A DNA stretch of 64,000 nucleotides from Prorocentrum cordatum (Eukaryota > Sar > Dinophyceae > Prorocentrales > Prorocentraceae). The notes beneath the pieces were generated by a model. It ran no database searches. It saw only the letters and a program-made list of their open reading frames with translations, and was not told the origin of the DNA. The position numbers and the translations under genes were made by a program. Positions 19,751 through 28,900 of this stretch are shown one piece after another. How positions within the stretch are numbered: position 1 is the first letter of the stretch; each line of letters opens with the position of its first letter. The DNA lies in the NCBI GenBank assembly GCA_963575745.1, contig CAUYUJ010001437.1, positions 37,231 through 101,230 of the forward strand, written 5' to 3'.

Positions 19751-20870
19751 GGGACATATCGCGGCCAGCATTCCCCAACCAACCCTGGAGCTCCCATGTG
19801 AGAGCGGCACGCGACCGGCTGCTCCTCCCTCCTCGTCCACCCCCCCGATTCTCTCTCCTTGTCATCCGTCTACCCTGTCCTCCGTCGCCCTTTGCTTCCA
19901 TCTCGTTTGGCCCTTCGTGATCCTCCCCCTCTTTCGCCTCTGTTTGCTTTCCTCGTCCTCCCTCTCCCCTCCTCATCCACATCCTCCTCCTCATCCTCCT
20001 CCTCCTCCTCCTCCTCCGTTCTCTACGTGTAAGAGCCATGACACGCAACATTCCTGCCCATGGTGATTCCCGTTCTCTCGCTCGCACCAGGTCGTCCAGC
20101 TACCCCTCGGGTGGGGTGCGCGATGCGGCGCCCACGGCGGCAATCTTCCACCAAGCTTCCCTGGGGATTATAAACGTTCCCTATTCGCCCCGCCCGCTAT
20201 CATATGACGTACCGGTGCAAGAGTGGGCCCCCAGACCAATCCCATTGCAATGACTACCCCTCGTGGGGGCCAGATGGCAAGGCAATGCCCCTTATCCGAT
20301 TTGCTGAATTGATTAGTCTCGGCATCTCGGCACTCCGATGACCAATTGTTCCTCCCTTGAATCCTCTTTCTTGTCTCTGGGAAATGCTGGCACCTCATCA
20401 TTGCCTGGTGGAGCCAATCCCCGGCAATCCCAGACTTGGGCCTGAGATTATGGCCGTTCGGCCAGCCTGCCGGGCGACCTATCGATTCAAATCTGTTCCC
20501 GCCGCCATTCCGAGTCAGTGACACACGGGCCGCGCGTTCGCAGCTCCTGCACCTCCCCAAATTATCTGTCATGAGTATGCCTTGCCTCCGCCGCCGTTGC
20601 CCCATCACTCCCAGCCAGCGGCTACCCTGGCGATCCCGATTCATCCCAACTCGTCCAGTATGTCCAGCGATGGACCGTATTTGCCAAAACTGTTTTGCTA
20701 GCACACCTGCGACACTCGAACTACGTGTGTTGCGGCACAGACAATACCTCTAATCGTTACGCAGGACACAGACATAACCAAGCATAATTACCATGTGCAC
20801 TCATCAGGCGTGTATCGTACCATTCAACGCACGGGCCATCAACCCTCAAGTACTGTGTAATCCGCCAGTC
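19751..20870. other. Mixed-composition stretch, no supported gene
   Basis: Short CCT tract at about 19985-20020, then less biased sequence. A minus frame of 178 codons (20168-20704) has no recognised domain. It is one of the few stretches here of ordinary complexity, so an unrecognised gene cannot be excluded. Confidence 0.35.
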
Positions 20871-20871
20871 C

Positions 20872-21078
20872 CCTCCTCCTCCTCCTCCTCCTCCTCCTCC
20901 TCCTCCTCCTCTCCTCCTCCTCCTCCTCCCCGTCCTCCTCCTCCTCCTCCTCCCCCCCTCCTCCTCCTCCTCCTCCCCCTCCTCCTCCTTCTCCTCATCG
21001 CCCTTTGCCTCCCCCTCCTCCTCCTCCTCCTCCTCCTGCTCCTCCTCCTCCTCCTCCTCCTCCTCCTCCTCCTCCTCC
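20872..21078. repeat. (CCT)n microsatellite
   Basis: About 200 bp of CCT/CTC repeats with CCCC and CGT interruptions. Confidence 0.95.
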
Positions 21079-21164
21079 CCATCCTTATTCCCTATAAGAA
21101 TGTACTCTTACTTCTCCTCTGGTCGGCCGATAGCGGTCCTATCTGGACCCTCCCATCCGAACTA

Positions 21165-21755
21165 TCAAAGATGAATACAAAGTCGTCGTTTTTCTCTCAA
21201 CATGGCCTTTCTTTTCGTCGGCGATGCGAAATGCGTAGCGGGAACGGGGCGTGGCGCACAACGCGCGCGGCCGTCAATCCGAGCCCTCCCATCCTAACTG
21301 TAAAACATCAATACCAAGTCGTTGTTTTTCTCTCAACATGGCCTTTCTTGTCGTCGACGATGCGAAATGCGGCGCGCATCGCGCGGCCGTCAATCCGGGT
21401 CCTCCCATCCTAATTGTTTAAATCCATACAAAGTCATATGTTTTTTCTCTCAGAATGGGCCTTGTCGTCGACGATGCGAAATGCGTGGCAAGAACGGGAC
21501 GCGGCGCACATCGCGCGCGGACGTCTATCCGGGCCCTCCCATCCTGCCGGGTAGCAATCAATACAAAGTGTCCGTTGTTCCTCTCAACATGGCCCGTCTT
21601 GTCGTCGGCGATGCGAATTGCGTAGCAGGAGCGGGACGCGGCGCACATAAACCAATGCAAAGTCGACATGTTTCTTCTCAGCGAAGACTTTCTTGTCGTC
21701 GGCTTCGCGAAATGCGTGGCAGAAATGGGGCGCAGTGCGCATCGCGCGCGACAGG
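21165..21755. repeat. Satellite with about 130-bp unit, five copies
   Basis: Each unit has AATACAAAGTCGT, TTTTTCTCTCAACATGGCC, TTCTTGTCGTCGGCGATGCG, AAATGCGTAGC, GGGACGCGGCGCACATCGCG and CCGTCAATCCGGGCCCTCCC (consensus blocks). Units begin near 21170, 21300, 21420, 21555 and 21650; the last two are shortened. No coding function is inferred. Confidence 0.85.
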
Positions 21756-21854
21756 GCAAAATGTCGCTCCCGCTTCGGCGCCGCACGCATGTTTTCTGAA
21801 AGTTGCATTCTCGCTAAGGTGCGGCGCACATTTTTCGCTTGCCAATTCGTCGAG

Positions 21855-22140
21855 AGCCTGAGGCCCCCTGGGGCCTCCCAGGGTCTCCTGGAACATCCTG
21901 GGTCTTCCCGGGGCTTCCCCAGGGCCTCGTGGATCCTCCTGGGGCCTCCTGAGGCATCCTGGGTGTTCTTGGGACTCCCGGGGGTTCCTAACACCTCCGA
22001 GGGCTTCCTAGAGCCTCCTGGAACCTCCTGGGGCTTCCTGGACCCTCCTGAAGCCTCCTGGGGCTTCCTGGGGTTCGCTAGGGCTCCCTGCAACCTCCTA
22101 AGGCCTCCTGAGGCCTCCTGGGGCCTCCTGAGTGCTGAAA
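21855..22140. repeat. Degenerate CCTCCTGGGGC-type tandem array
   Basis: About 11-12-bp irregular repeats of GGGGCCTCCTG/GGGCTTCCTGG. Same low-complexity family as 13725-14300, 46500-46860 and 63170-64000. Confidence 0.7.
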
Positions 22141-22374
22141 TGCCAGCGCAGTCTTCGTGATGCGCCAGGAATTTCCCATCGGTAACCACCATCGCGGCTG
22201 CATCAGCTGTGGCAAACCACTTTGCCGATCTGAATTCGGTCCCAGGTTGCGCCGGCACTGTTTCTTATGTTGTGGGAGGGCGGGTGGGAATGGGCATGCC
22301 ATGCTTGACTCGCTCGAGCTGGCTAGCTATACTCACCCTCCTACTCCTTCTCTCCTTCCTCATCATTTCGTCTC
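22141..22374. other. Short unannotated spacer
   Basis: Mixed composition between two repeat tracts; nothing recognised. Confidence 0.4.
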
Positions 22375-22859
22375 CTTCTTTATTACTATTTCCCCCTCCT
22401 CCTTCTTCCCCTCTTCCTCCTCCTCCTCCTCCTCCTCCTCCTCGTCCTCCTCCTTCTCCTCCTCCTCCTCTCCCTGCTACTTTCACATTTCCCACTCCTT
22501 CTCTCTCGTCCCCGTCACCCTCTCCCTTCTTCTCTTCCTCCTCCATATCATCCTTCCTTTTCCTCCTCCTCCTCCTCATTATCATTCCTCCTGCTCCTCC
22601 TACTCGGTTTCTCCTCATTTTCCTCCTCCTGCGCCTCCTCCTCCTCCTCCTCCTCCTCCTGGCTCCCTTCCTCCTCCTCCTCCTCCTCCTCCTCCTCCTC
22701 TCCTCCTCATCCACCTCCTCTTCCTCCTTCGCCTCCTCCTTCTCCTCCTCCGCCTCCTCCTCCTCCTCTCCTCCATCCCCTTCCCACCCGCCGCCCCTGC
22801 TTCTCCTTCTCCTCCTCCTGCTCACCCTCCTCCTCCCTCCTCCTCCTTCCCCTCCTCCT

Positions 22860-22894
<35 letters not shown>

Positions 22895-22945
22895 CTCCTC
22901 CTCCTCCTCCTCCTCCTCCTCTTCCTCCCCCTCCTCCTCCCGCAT
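22375..22945. repeat. CCT-rich microsatellite region
   Basis: Interrupted CTCCTC/TCCTCC repeats with a (CGTCCT)n block near 22862-22890. Ser/Leu/Pro-rich frames here are repeat translations. Confidence 0.9.
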
Positions 22946-23357
22946 CCCCTGCACCCCCGTGTGCCGGTGCCCGCGCTGGACCGAGGCCCCCGCCGCCACG
23001 AAGTCCGAGAGGCCGGTGAACGCGGCGGGGCCTCCGCAGAGCGGGGCTGTGCCTGCTGTGCCGCCCCTCGCCCTCCACCCCTCTCCGCGATCTGGCCTCC
23101 CCGTCCTCGTCGCTGGAAGAAAGAGCAGGTGGGCAGCTCCGGCCCCCCAACGGCGCGGGCAGCAGGAGGGGGCCCGCCGGGAGCTCCCTGGCGTCTGGGG
23201 GGCGCTCGGCACTGGCGCGGCGAGCGGGTGGACGAAGCGGCCGCTGGCATATGCAAGGGAGCACGTCCGCGTCATCCCTGTCCTCCTCCCGAAGCCGCCG
23301 CGGTCGACGCCCAGCGCCGCCGCTAGCTTTTCCCTGTCGCACCCCGAGGCCAGTTTT
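22946..23357. other. Unannotated GC-rich stretch
   Basis: Open frames in several phases without recognised motifs. Nothing supports a gene. Confidence 0.4.
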
Positions 23358-23690
23358 TAGGGCGGTCCGGGCGTTTCGCCTGAGACTTCCTCGCCATTGA
23401 TGACCCTGGAGCTTAAAACATGACAACAATTTTGCAGATGGAGGGCGGTCGTTTCAAAATTTGGCTCTCGCCTTAGCGCCACGCACATTCCTTTTAAACA
23501 TTTGCAAGAATTTCACGGATTGAGGGCGGTTCCTTTTCAAGATGTGGCTCTCGCCTTGGCGCCGCGCACATTCCTTGTAGAAAATTGCAAGAGTTTCACG
23601 GATTGAGGGCGGCTCCTTTTCAAAATGTGGCTCTCGCCTTTGCTACGCGCGCAACAGTTTTTTAAATCGCAAGGGTTTCACGGATTCCCA
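23358..23690. repeat. Tandem repeat, about 90-bp unit, about 3-4 copies
   Basis: Unit carries CACGGATTGAGGGCGG, a TCCTTTTCAA block, ATGTGGCTCTCGCCTT, GCGCCGCGCACATTCCTT and AAATTGCAAGAGTTT. The left part (23358-23505) is related to 16405-16572. Confidence 0.75.
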
Positions 23691-25640
23691 TGATCAGCGT
23701 ACCAGAAATTGTGTTTTGGAAGGAGTCTGGTTTATGAGGGTGTAACAATTACGTTGGCTCGCGGTGTTGAAGCCCCAGTAATGGAGTTCTCTCACGATTC
23801 AGGGTCGTCAAGACGCAGCAGTCAGGTTGATCCGTGGCGGTGGAATCCTGAGAACGATGTTCTGGCGTGCATCAGAGTCTTCAAACGGTTGCTTTCCAAC
23901 GAGGCAGTTCCCTCAGTGGGAATGAACCCGTGTAGGGGCCTATGAAGAGGGAGCTTGGAGGGAGGGTTTATTCCAACATCGTTGATGACTCTTGGATTTA
24001 CACTGGTCTTCATCCTCCTCCTCCTCCTTCTCCTCCTACCCCCGCTCCCCCTTGATCCTCGAGGGTCCAAGTCGGTGAACGTACTTGGCTACCCAGAACC
24101 TCTGGAAACCTAACTCTCTTCCTCATTTTCCTTTCGACTCTGGGTCCGGCGGGAAAAGTCGCCACATAGATTGCACCACATGGATTGCTCCACATATATT
24201 GCGCCACCTATATTGCTAGAAACACTTTGTTTGGTGCCCGCGCTGGCTGACACATATGTCAGTTAGATAATGTGTCGACGATTGTCAACGTACCGCCCTG
24301 TGCCACTATACCGGAGCCTATACGAGTCAAAACCGTGTTTTAGGCTGTCGATTATTCTTTTCAGATCTGCGGTTTCGATGCGGGGCGTACGCGCGGTGCA
24401 TTTAGTGCCGAGATGTGCGCCAACTCGCCTCGCAATGCCATCACTGGCATGGCATAACTTACGAATTGTTGTGTCCAGCCGTTCTCAAATTCCTCCGCAA
24501 TTCGAATACGTCAACGCCTGCTGCAAGTACGCTTCCGCGCAATTCATGATGGGCCCTTCCAAGCTCAAGCCGAAAACAATTTTCGGCAGCCGATGTGATC
24601 TGTGGACAGCGCGCAGGTGGAATAGGTGCGTGGCCCCTGTGTGCAGTCTCGTCCAACGCGCCGTCTTCGCCACCATGCGTACTGCTTGGAGTGGCATCAC
24701 GTGTATGCTTTCGGTTTTGTGGCGTGTTCCTTGTGCGGTTTATCATCCAATAATGTTTGCTCTCTCTAACCCTGGCGGTGGCATAACCAACAAGCTCTTG
24801 CAATTTTCATGATCTGGTATTTTCGTGCATGCGTTCGGCGTATTCGCTCTCTCCTGTCAGTTTCTGTTCCGGCGCAACTCTTGAGATGAGAAGGAGAACG
24901 GCTGAGGGGACGATGCGGCCACAGAATATGCAGCCTCGCGTGCCCTCCAAGCCGACACCGGGGCAAACCAAGGGAGCCCGCTCAGATAATAAAACTGAAG
25001 AGGAACGCGACAGATCCATTGTCCATCCAGGCCCTTGAAACACCCACAGGGGTCACCAAAGCGGGAGGAGGGGCAGGAAGAGGAGGAGGAGGAGGAGGAG
25101 GAGGAGGACCAGAGGGAGGAAAGGAACGGCAAACAGAGACAACTAGCAACTCGCGCGTGCATAATTAAGCCAGCCTGGGTGGACGGCGTCCTCACCAAAT
25201 CCCTCGCGAGCACAAGCTAAGCAAAGAAGAGAGGGACAGGAAGACCATGCAAGCACTTGGAGCGCTAACCCCGCAGCGACGACGAAGCGTCCTGACGAAC
25301 TAGACGAGCTCCAACCAGCAGATGTGAGGCATTAGGCAGGAGCGTTCGCGGCGAAGCGCGGTGCGTTGCGAAAGTTTTCAAGTTAGAAAAGAGCACAAGG
25401 CCGAACATAGCAGGCATATAGCACCCTCTGAGCGCGGCTGGGGCGGCCCCCTGAACAGGGAGTGGCCCGCAAATTCGGGCAGACGAGGGCACAAGAACGC
25501 CCCCCTCCGCTGAGCGGATTCGGGCATGCGAGCTCACCGATTTCAGACAAAGAGGGAGGAGTTAGGTGGGGGGGAAAGGGGGGAAGGGGGCGGATGAGGG
25601 AGGAGAGAGGAGGGAGGGGAGGGGCGGGAGGGAAACGGGC
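23691..25640. other. Mixed-composition region, one unrecognised 180-codon frame
   Basis: Contains a short CCT tract (about 24012-24040), an ATTGC(A/T)CCACAT-like micro-repeat (about 24165-24225) and a GAG tract (about 25077-25107). A plus frame 24270-24812 (180 codons, Arg- and Ser-rich, no signal peptide or domain recognised) is the longest candidate and is weak. No RNA gene recognised. Confidence 0.35.
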
Positions 25641-25644
25641 CGCT

Positions 25645-25875
25645 CGCGCCGAGCGCACTGGGACAGGACGGCGGTCCACGACCTCAGGCCGTCCAGCCGG
25701 CGGTGGTGCCCCTGCGGCTGCAGCACGATGCGGAGGAGGAGGGAGGAAGGGAGGGAGGGACAGGGGGAAGGAGGCGGGGAGGAGGGACGCTCGCGCCGAG
25801 CGCACTGGGACAGGAAGGCAATCTGCGACTTCAGGTCGTCCAGCCGGCATGGGCCCCTGCGGCCGCAACGCGTGA
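25645..25875. repeat. R-repeat, two tandem units on the 3' side of LINE-C
   Basis: Two copies of an 80-90-bp conserved block (CTCGCGCCGAGCGCACTGGG, ACAGGA.GGC, ACGACCTCAGG, CGTCCAGCCGGC) separated by a GGAGG-rich spacer. A third copy is at 32682-32781 on the other side of LINE-C in the same orientation, so LINE-C sits inside this small array. Confidence 0.8.
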
Positions 25876-25893
25876 CGGAAGAATGGGGGGGTG
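25876..25893. repeat. LINE-C target-site duplication, 3' copy
   Basis: CGGAAGAATGGGGGGGTG, identical over 18 bp to 32623-32640; flanking bases differ on both sides. Confidence 0.92.
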
Positions 25894-25937
25894 TGGAGTG
25901 GAGTGGAGTGGACTCCGCTGCGCAGCAGGTTCGAATC

Positions 25938-28900
25938 TTAGGAAGGCCTGGACAGACGAGCATTCGAACGCCGAGTAGCTTGCTCAGCTCGGCTCAGAAC
26001 TTTGGGATGTAACCCCCGTGCAATTCTGTCAAGGTACTCTTGCCCCGTGGCGGACTTCCTCTTACTACAGGGGCCCTTAAGAGATCGCAGAGCCTTATCC
26101 GCGATACCCCCACACTCAGTGCAAAACCAAATCTGAAGGGTCGGGTGAACATTCAGGGTATGCGTAGAGTGGGCCCAACCCCCCGCGATATGAACTCGCG
26201 ACCCCTTTAAAGGCGAAAACACAACCCCATCGACATTGTACAGCCTAGGACATTCAGATTCGACGAATTCCTGAGCGGTAGCGAGGGATGCAGAACAGAA
26301 ACAGGAGAGGCAACGTCGGCCGCAGTCGGCCAGACGGTGCCTGGACATGAGGGCAGCAACAGCAGCAGCCGAGGGAGGCGGAGGAGGAGGAGGAGCGGGA
26401 GGAGGCGGGACCTCAGAAGGGCCCCCAGGGCCTCGGGTGGCATCCCTTTCCCTTCTCTCAGCCTCCTGGCTGGCCGCCATGCTATCCAGCGTGGCTCGGA
26501 GGAGCCTCAGGCGGACGAGGTACGCCCTCCGCTCAGCCAGCAGGATGGGTTGACGGACCTCGGCGGGCAGCCTGGCTCTGGCCGCTGCACAGCCCGCGAA
26601 CTCGTCGGCGAGCAGGTTGCCGATGACAAGGTACCTGTTCACCGTCTGGGCGGCAACGTCCTGAGCCGTGCTGTGGGACGGCGTCCAGAGTACCGTCACC
26701 TCGGCGTGGCGGCGTGAGCTCATCAGGTCCCCGATGAGCTTCCATAGGTCGGCGTCCTCGCCTGCTGGGTTCAGGTAGGCTTGGGAGTACCAGCCCGCCG
26801 CAACGTACTCGCAGTCCGTCACGTAGGTGAGGTACCTGGTCGTGCACCAGAGCGCGAGGTACAGGGAGTAGAGCTCCCCTCTCGCCACCACTTGGCGCGG
26901 GCCACCAAGCTGGCCGAAGACTGCACCATGTAGGTTGATCTCGGGCAGCAGGCTGGCCACACATACTATGGCAACTCCGATCCGCATGAAATCACTGATG
27001 CTCGCATCTGGTCCTCCACTGGCGTCACCGCATATCTCGACTGGTGACTCAGCGCTCCCCGCCCCGAAGATCCCTTCGGAGAGCTCGCTGATGCCCGTGA
27101 ACTCCAGGACCGTGTCCTTCGGTGGGGGCGGGGTCTGGGTCCACTGGCTCGGTAGCAACCCGCGTAGCCAGAAACACTCGGTGGCGTCCGTCTGGGCCAG
27201 CGCGGCTGGAACCAGAGACTCTGAGCGAGTATAGGGCGTGGCCGACACGTTCTTGCTGCACTGCCAGAATCTGTGCTTGGCCGTCTCTGGTGCTTCTCGG
27301 CAGCGGTCACACATGTTGCTGCCCTTATAACCCTTCAATTCATCATAGCGCCTCTGTCGCGTCCAGTATCCACCTGTAGCAATATTGATCAGCAACTCGG
27401 TGAGGCGCACACCGTGAGGGAGTTGCCCAACTTGTTTGAGCAACAGCCGAAATGACCGATTGTCAACTCCATGCTCGACTCCACCTCCGCAGTAGTGTTT
27501 GGCAGCCGTGGTCCACACCACCTGGGCTGCCGACTGACGTACATCCTTCAACAATTCTCGGTGTGTGTCCAGAAACTTATTGCCCGTATATATGGCGTCT
27601 GGGAATTGCCATTCCTCCGCCCCCGTGGGCGTGGTGTACGACCACGTGTCCACATTCTCAGGGTTCCAATTGATGCGGAGGAGGGTGAGGATTACTGCAG
27701 ACACGGGGCCACGAACTGCACGCACCTGATGTTGAGGGTCCAGCTGTGACAGATGGTCTCGGACATGATGCCAGACTTGTCGTACTCGCTGGCGCAGACC
27801 TGGCTGTTGCTGCCAGACGCTAAGCCACATGTCCACGGTCCTGGCTGGCATCGCCACTGCAGGGTCCCCTCCTGGCGCTCTCAGGTCCAGAAGGGTCGTG
27901 AGGCAGCGGCCTCTAGTAGCAGCTGCGCAGATCTGACCGAGTCGACGGCGGTGGGTGGTCAGCTGGTGGCCGAACATCCCGTGCACCTCGAAGCCGTAGG
28001 AGCCCGCAGGTTGGCAGCCATTGCGCTCCAGCCGCGTCGTGATCCCGTACCGCCGAGTAGCTCGGCTGAATCTCTTCACCTTCTCGTTCATCGCTCCGTG
28101 TTTGATCTGTCTTTGCGTCCTGGTAGCACGGCCCTGCTTGCCGCAGCTGAAGTCCACCCCCAGGTACGGCGCTTGCGCCAGAGCCCTGACTGGGAAACCC
28201 TTGAGCTTGGCAGCCCGGGCTACAGCACGAGCGTCAGCGGCGTTCGTGCACATGACGACTGACTTCTTGGCCAACTTGAGGCCTGCCTTGGCAAGCTCTT
28301 GGCCCGCCTTCACAACTCCGCGTATGAGGTTAGCCCTTACTGCCTGGCGTGAGCCCGTGATCTTCTGGCAGATATCGTCTATCCAAACGCGGTGGTTCAT
28401 CCTGGGTGTCGCCGTAACCACCACCTGCATCACGAAGTGGGTGAGGATCTTGGCGAATCTGGTTCCCCCTCGCAGCCCCTGGATGACTGACTGGCAGGGC
28501 TCGAAGGGGGTGCACACTGCTCCTTCCTGGGATAACGTCCGCATCGTGATGCACTGAAGGAGCTCCAAATATAAAATGACTGGTGGGAAATGGAGCCTCA
28601 AGGCCGCCCTCGCCAGGGGCAGCCAAGGTATTGAATCATAAAATTCCTGAATGTCAAGCAGTCCTTGACCAAATTCCATTCGCATCCAGTGCGCTACCTC
28701 TTCATCAATGGCATGAAGATATGCTTCGCGTAAACAACTGTTCCCAGCAACTGCGGCATCCCATGCCTGTTCTTCATCTTTGCTCCATTGCTTAACTATA
28801 GGTTCCCGAACGTGTGACCAAAGGCGGCCTATCATAGGTATCATACCTATGCCTCTGTCGCCCTGGGATTTCTTGGGAGTCAAGAAGGTCACGATGAGCT

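Noticed and set aside
17994-20066. Open frame of 690 codons with WHGTAR repeats
   Set aside because: It follows the satellite unit exactly, the opposite strand is equally open, and microsatellite expansion inside the units would disrupt any protein.
20872-22945. CRISPR array
   Set aside because: The tandem units are contiguous, diverged satellites or microsatellites without repeat-spacer alternation, and the DNA is eukaryotic.
24270-24812. 180-codon plus-strand open frame as a gene
   Set aside because: No domain, repeat or codon signal supports it; length is within chance for GC-rich sequence. Mentioned only as a weak possibility.
25924-25940. tRNA gene or tRNA-derived SINE (GGTTCGAATC box B-like)
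   Set aside because: A box B-like string is present in the LINE-C 3' region, but no box A, acceptor stem or T-arm pairing is seen.
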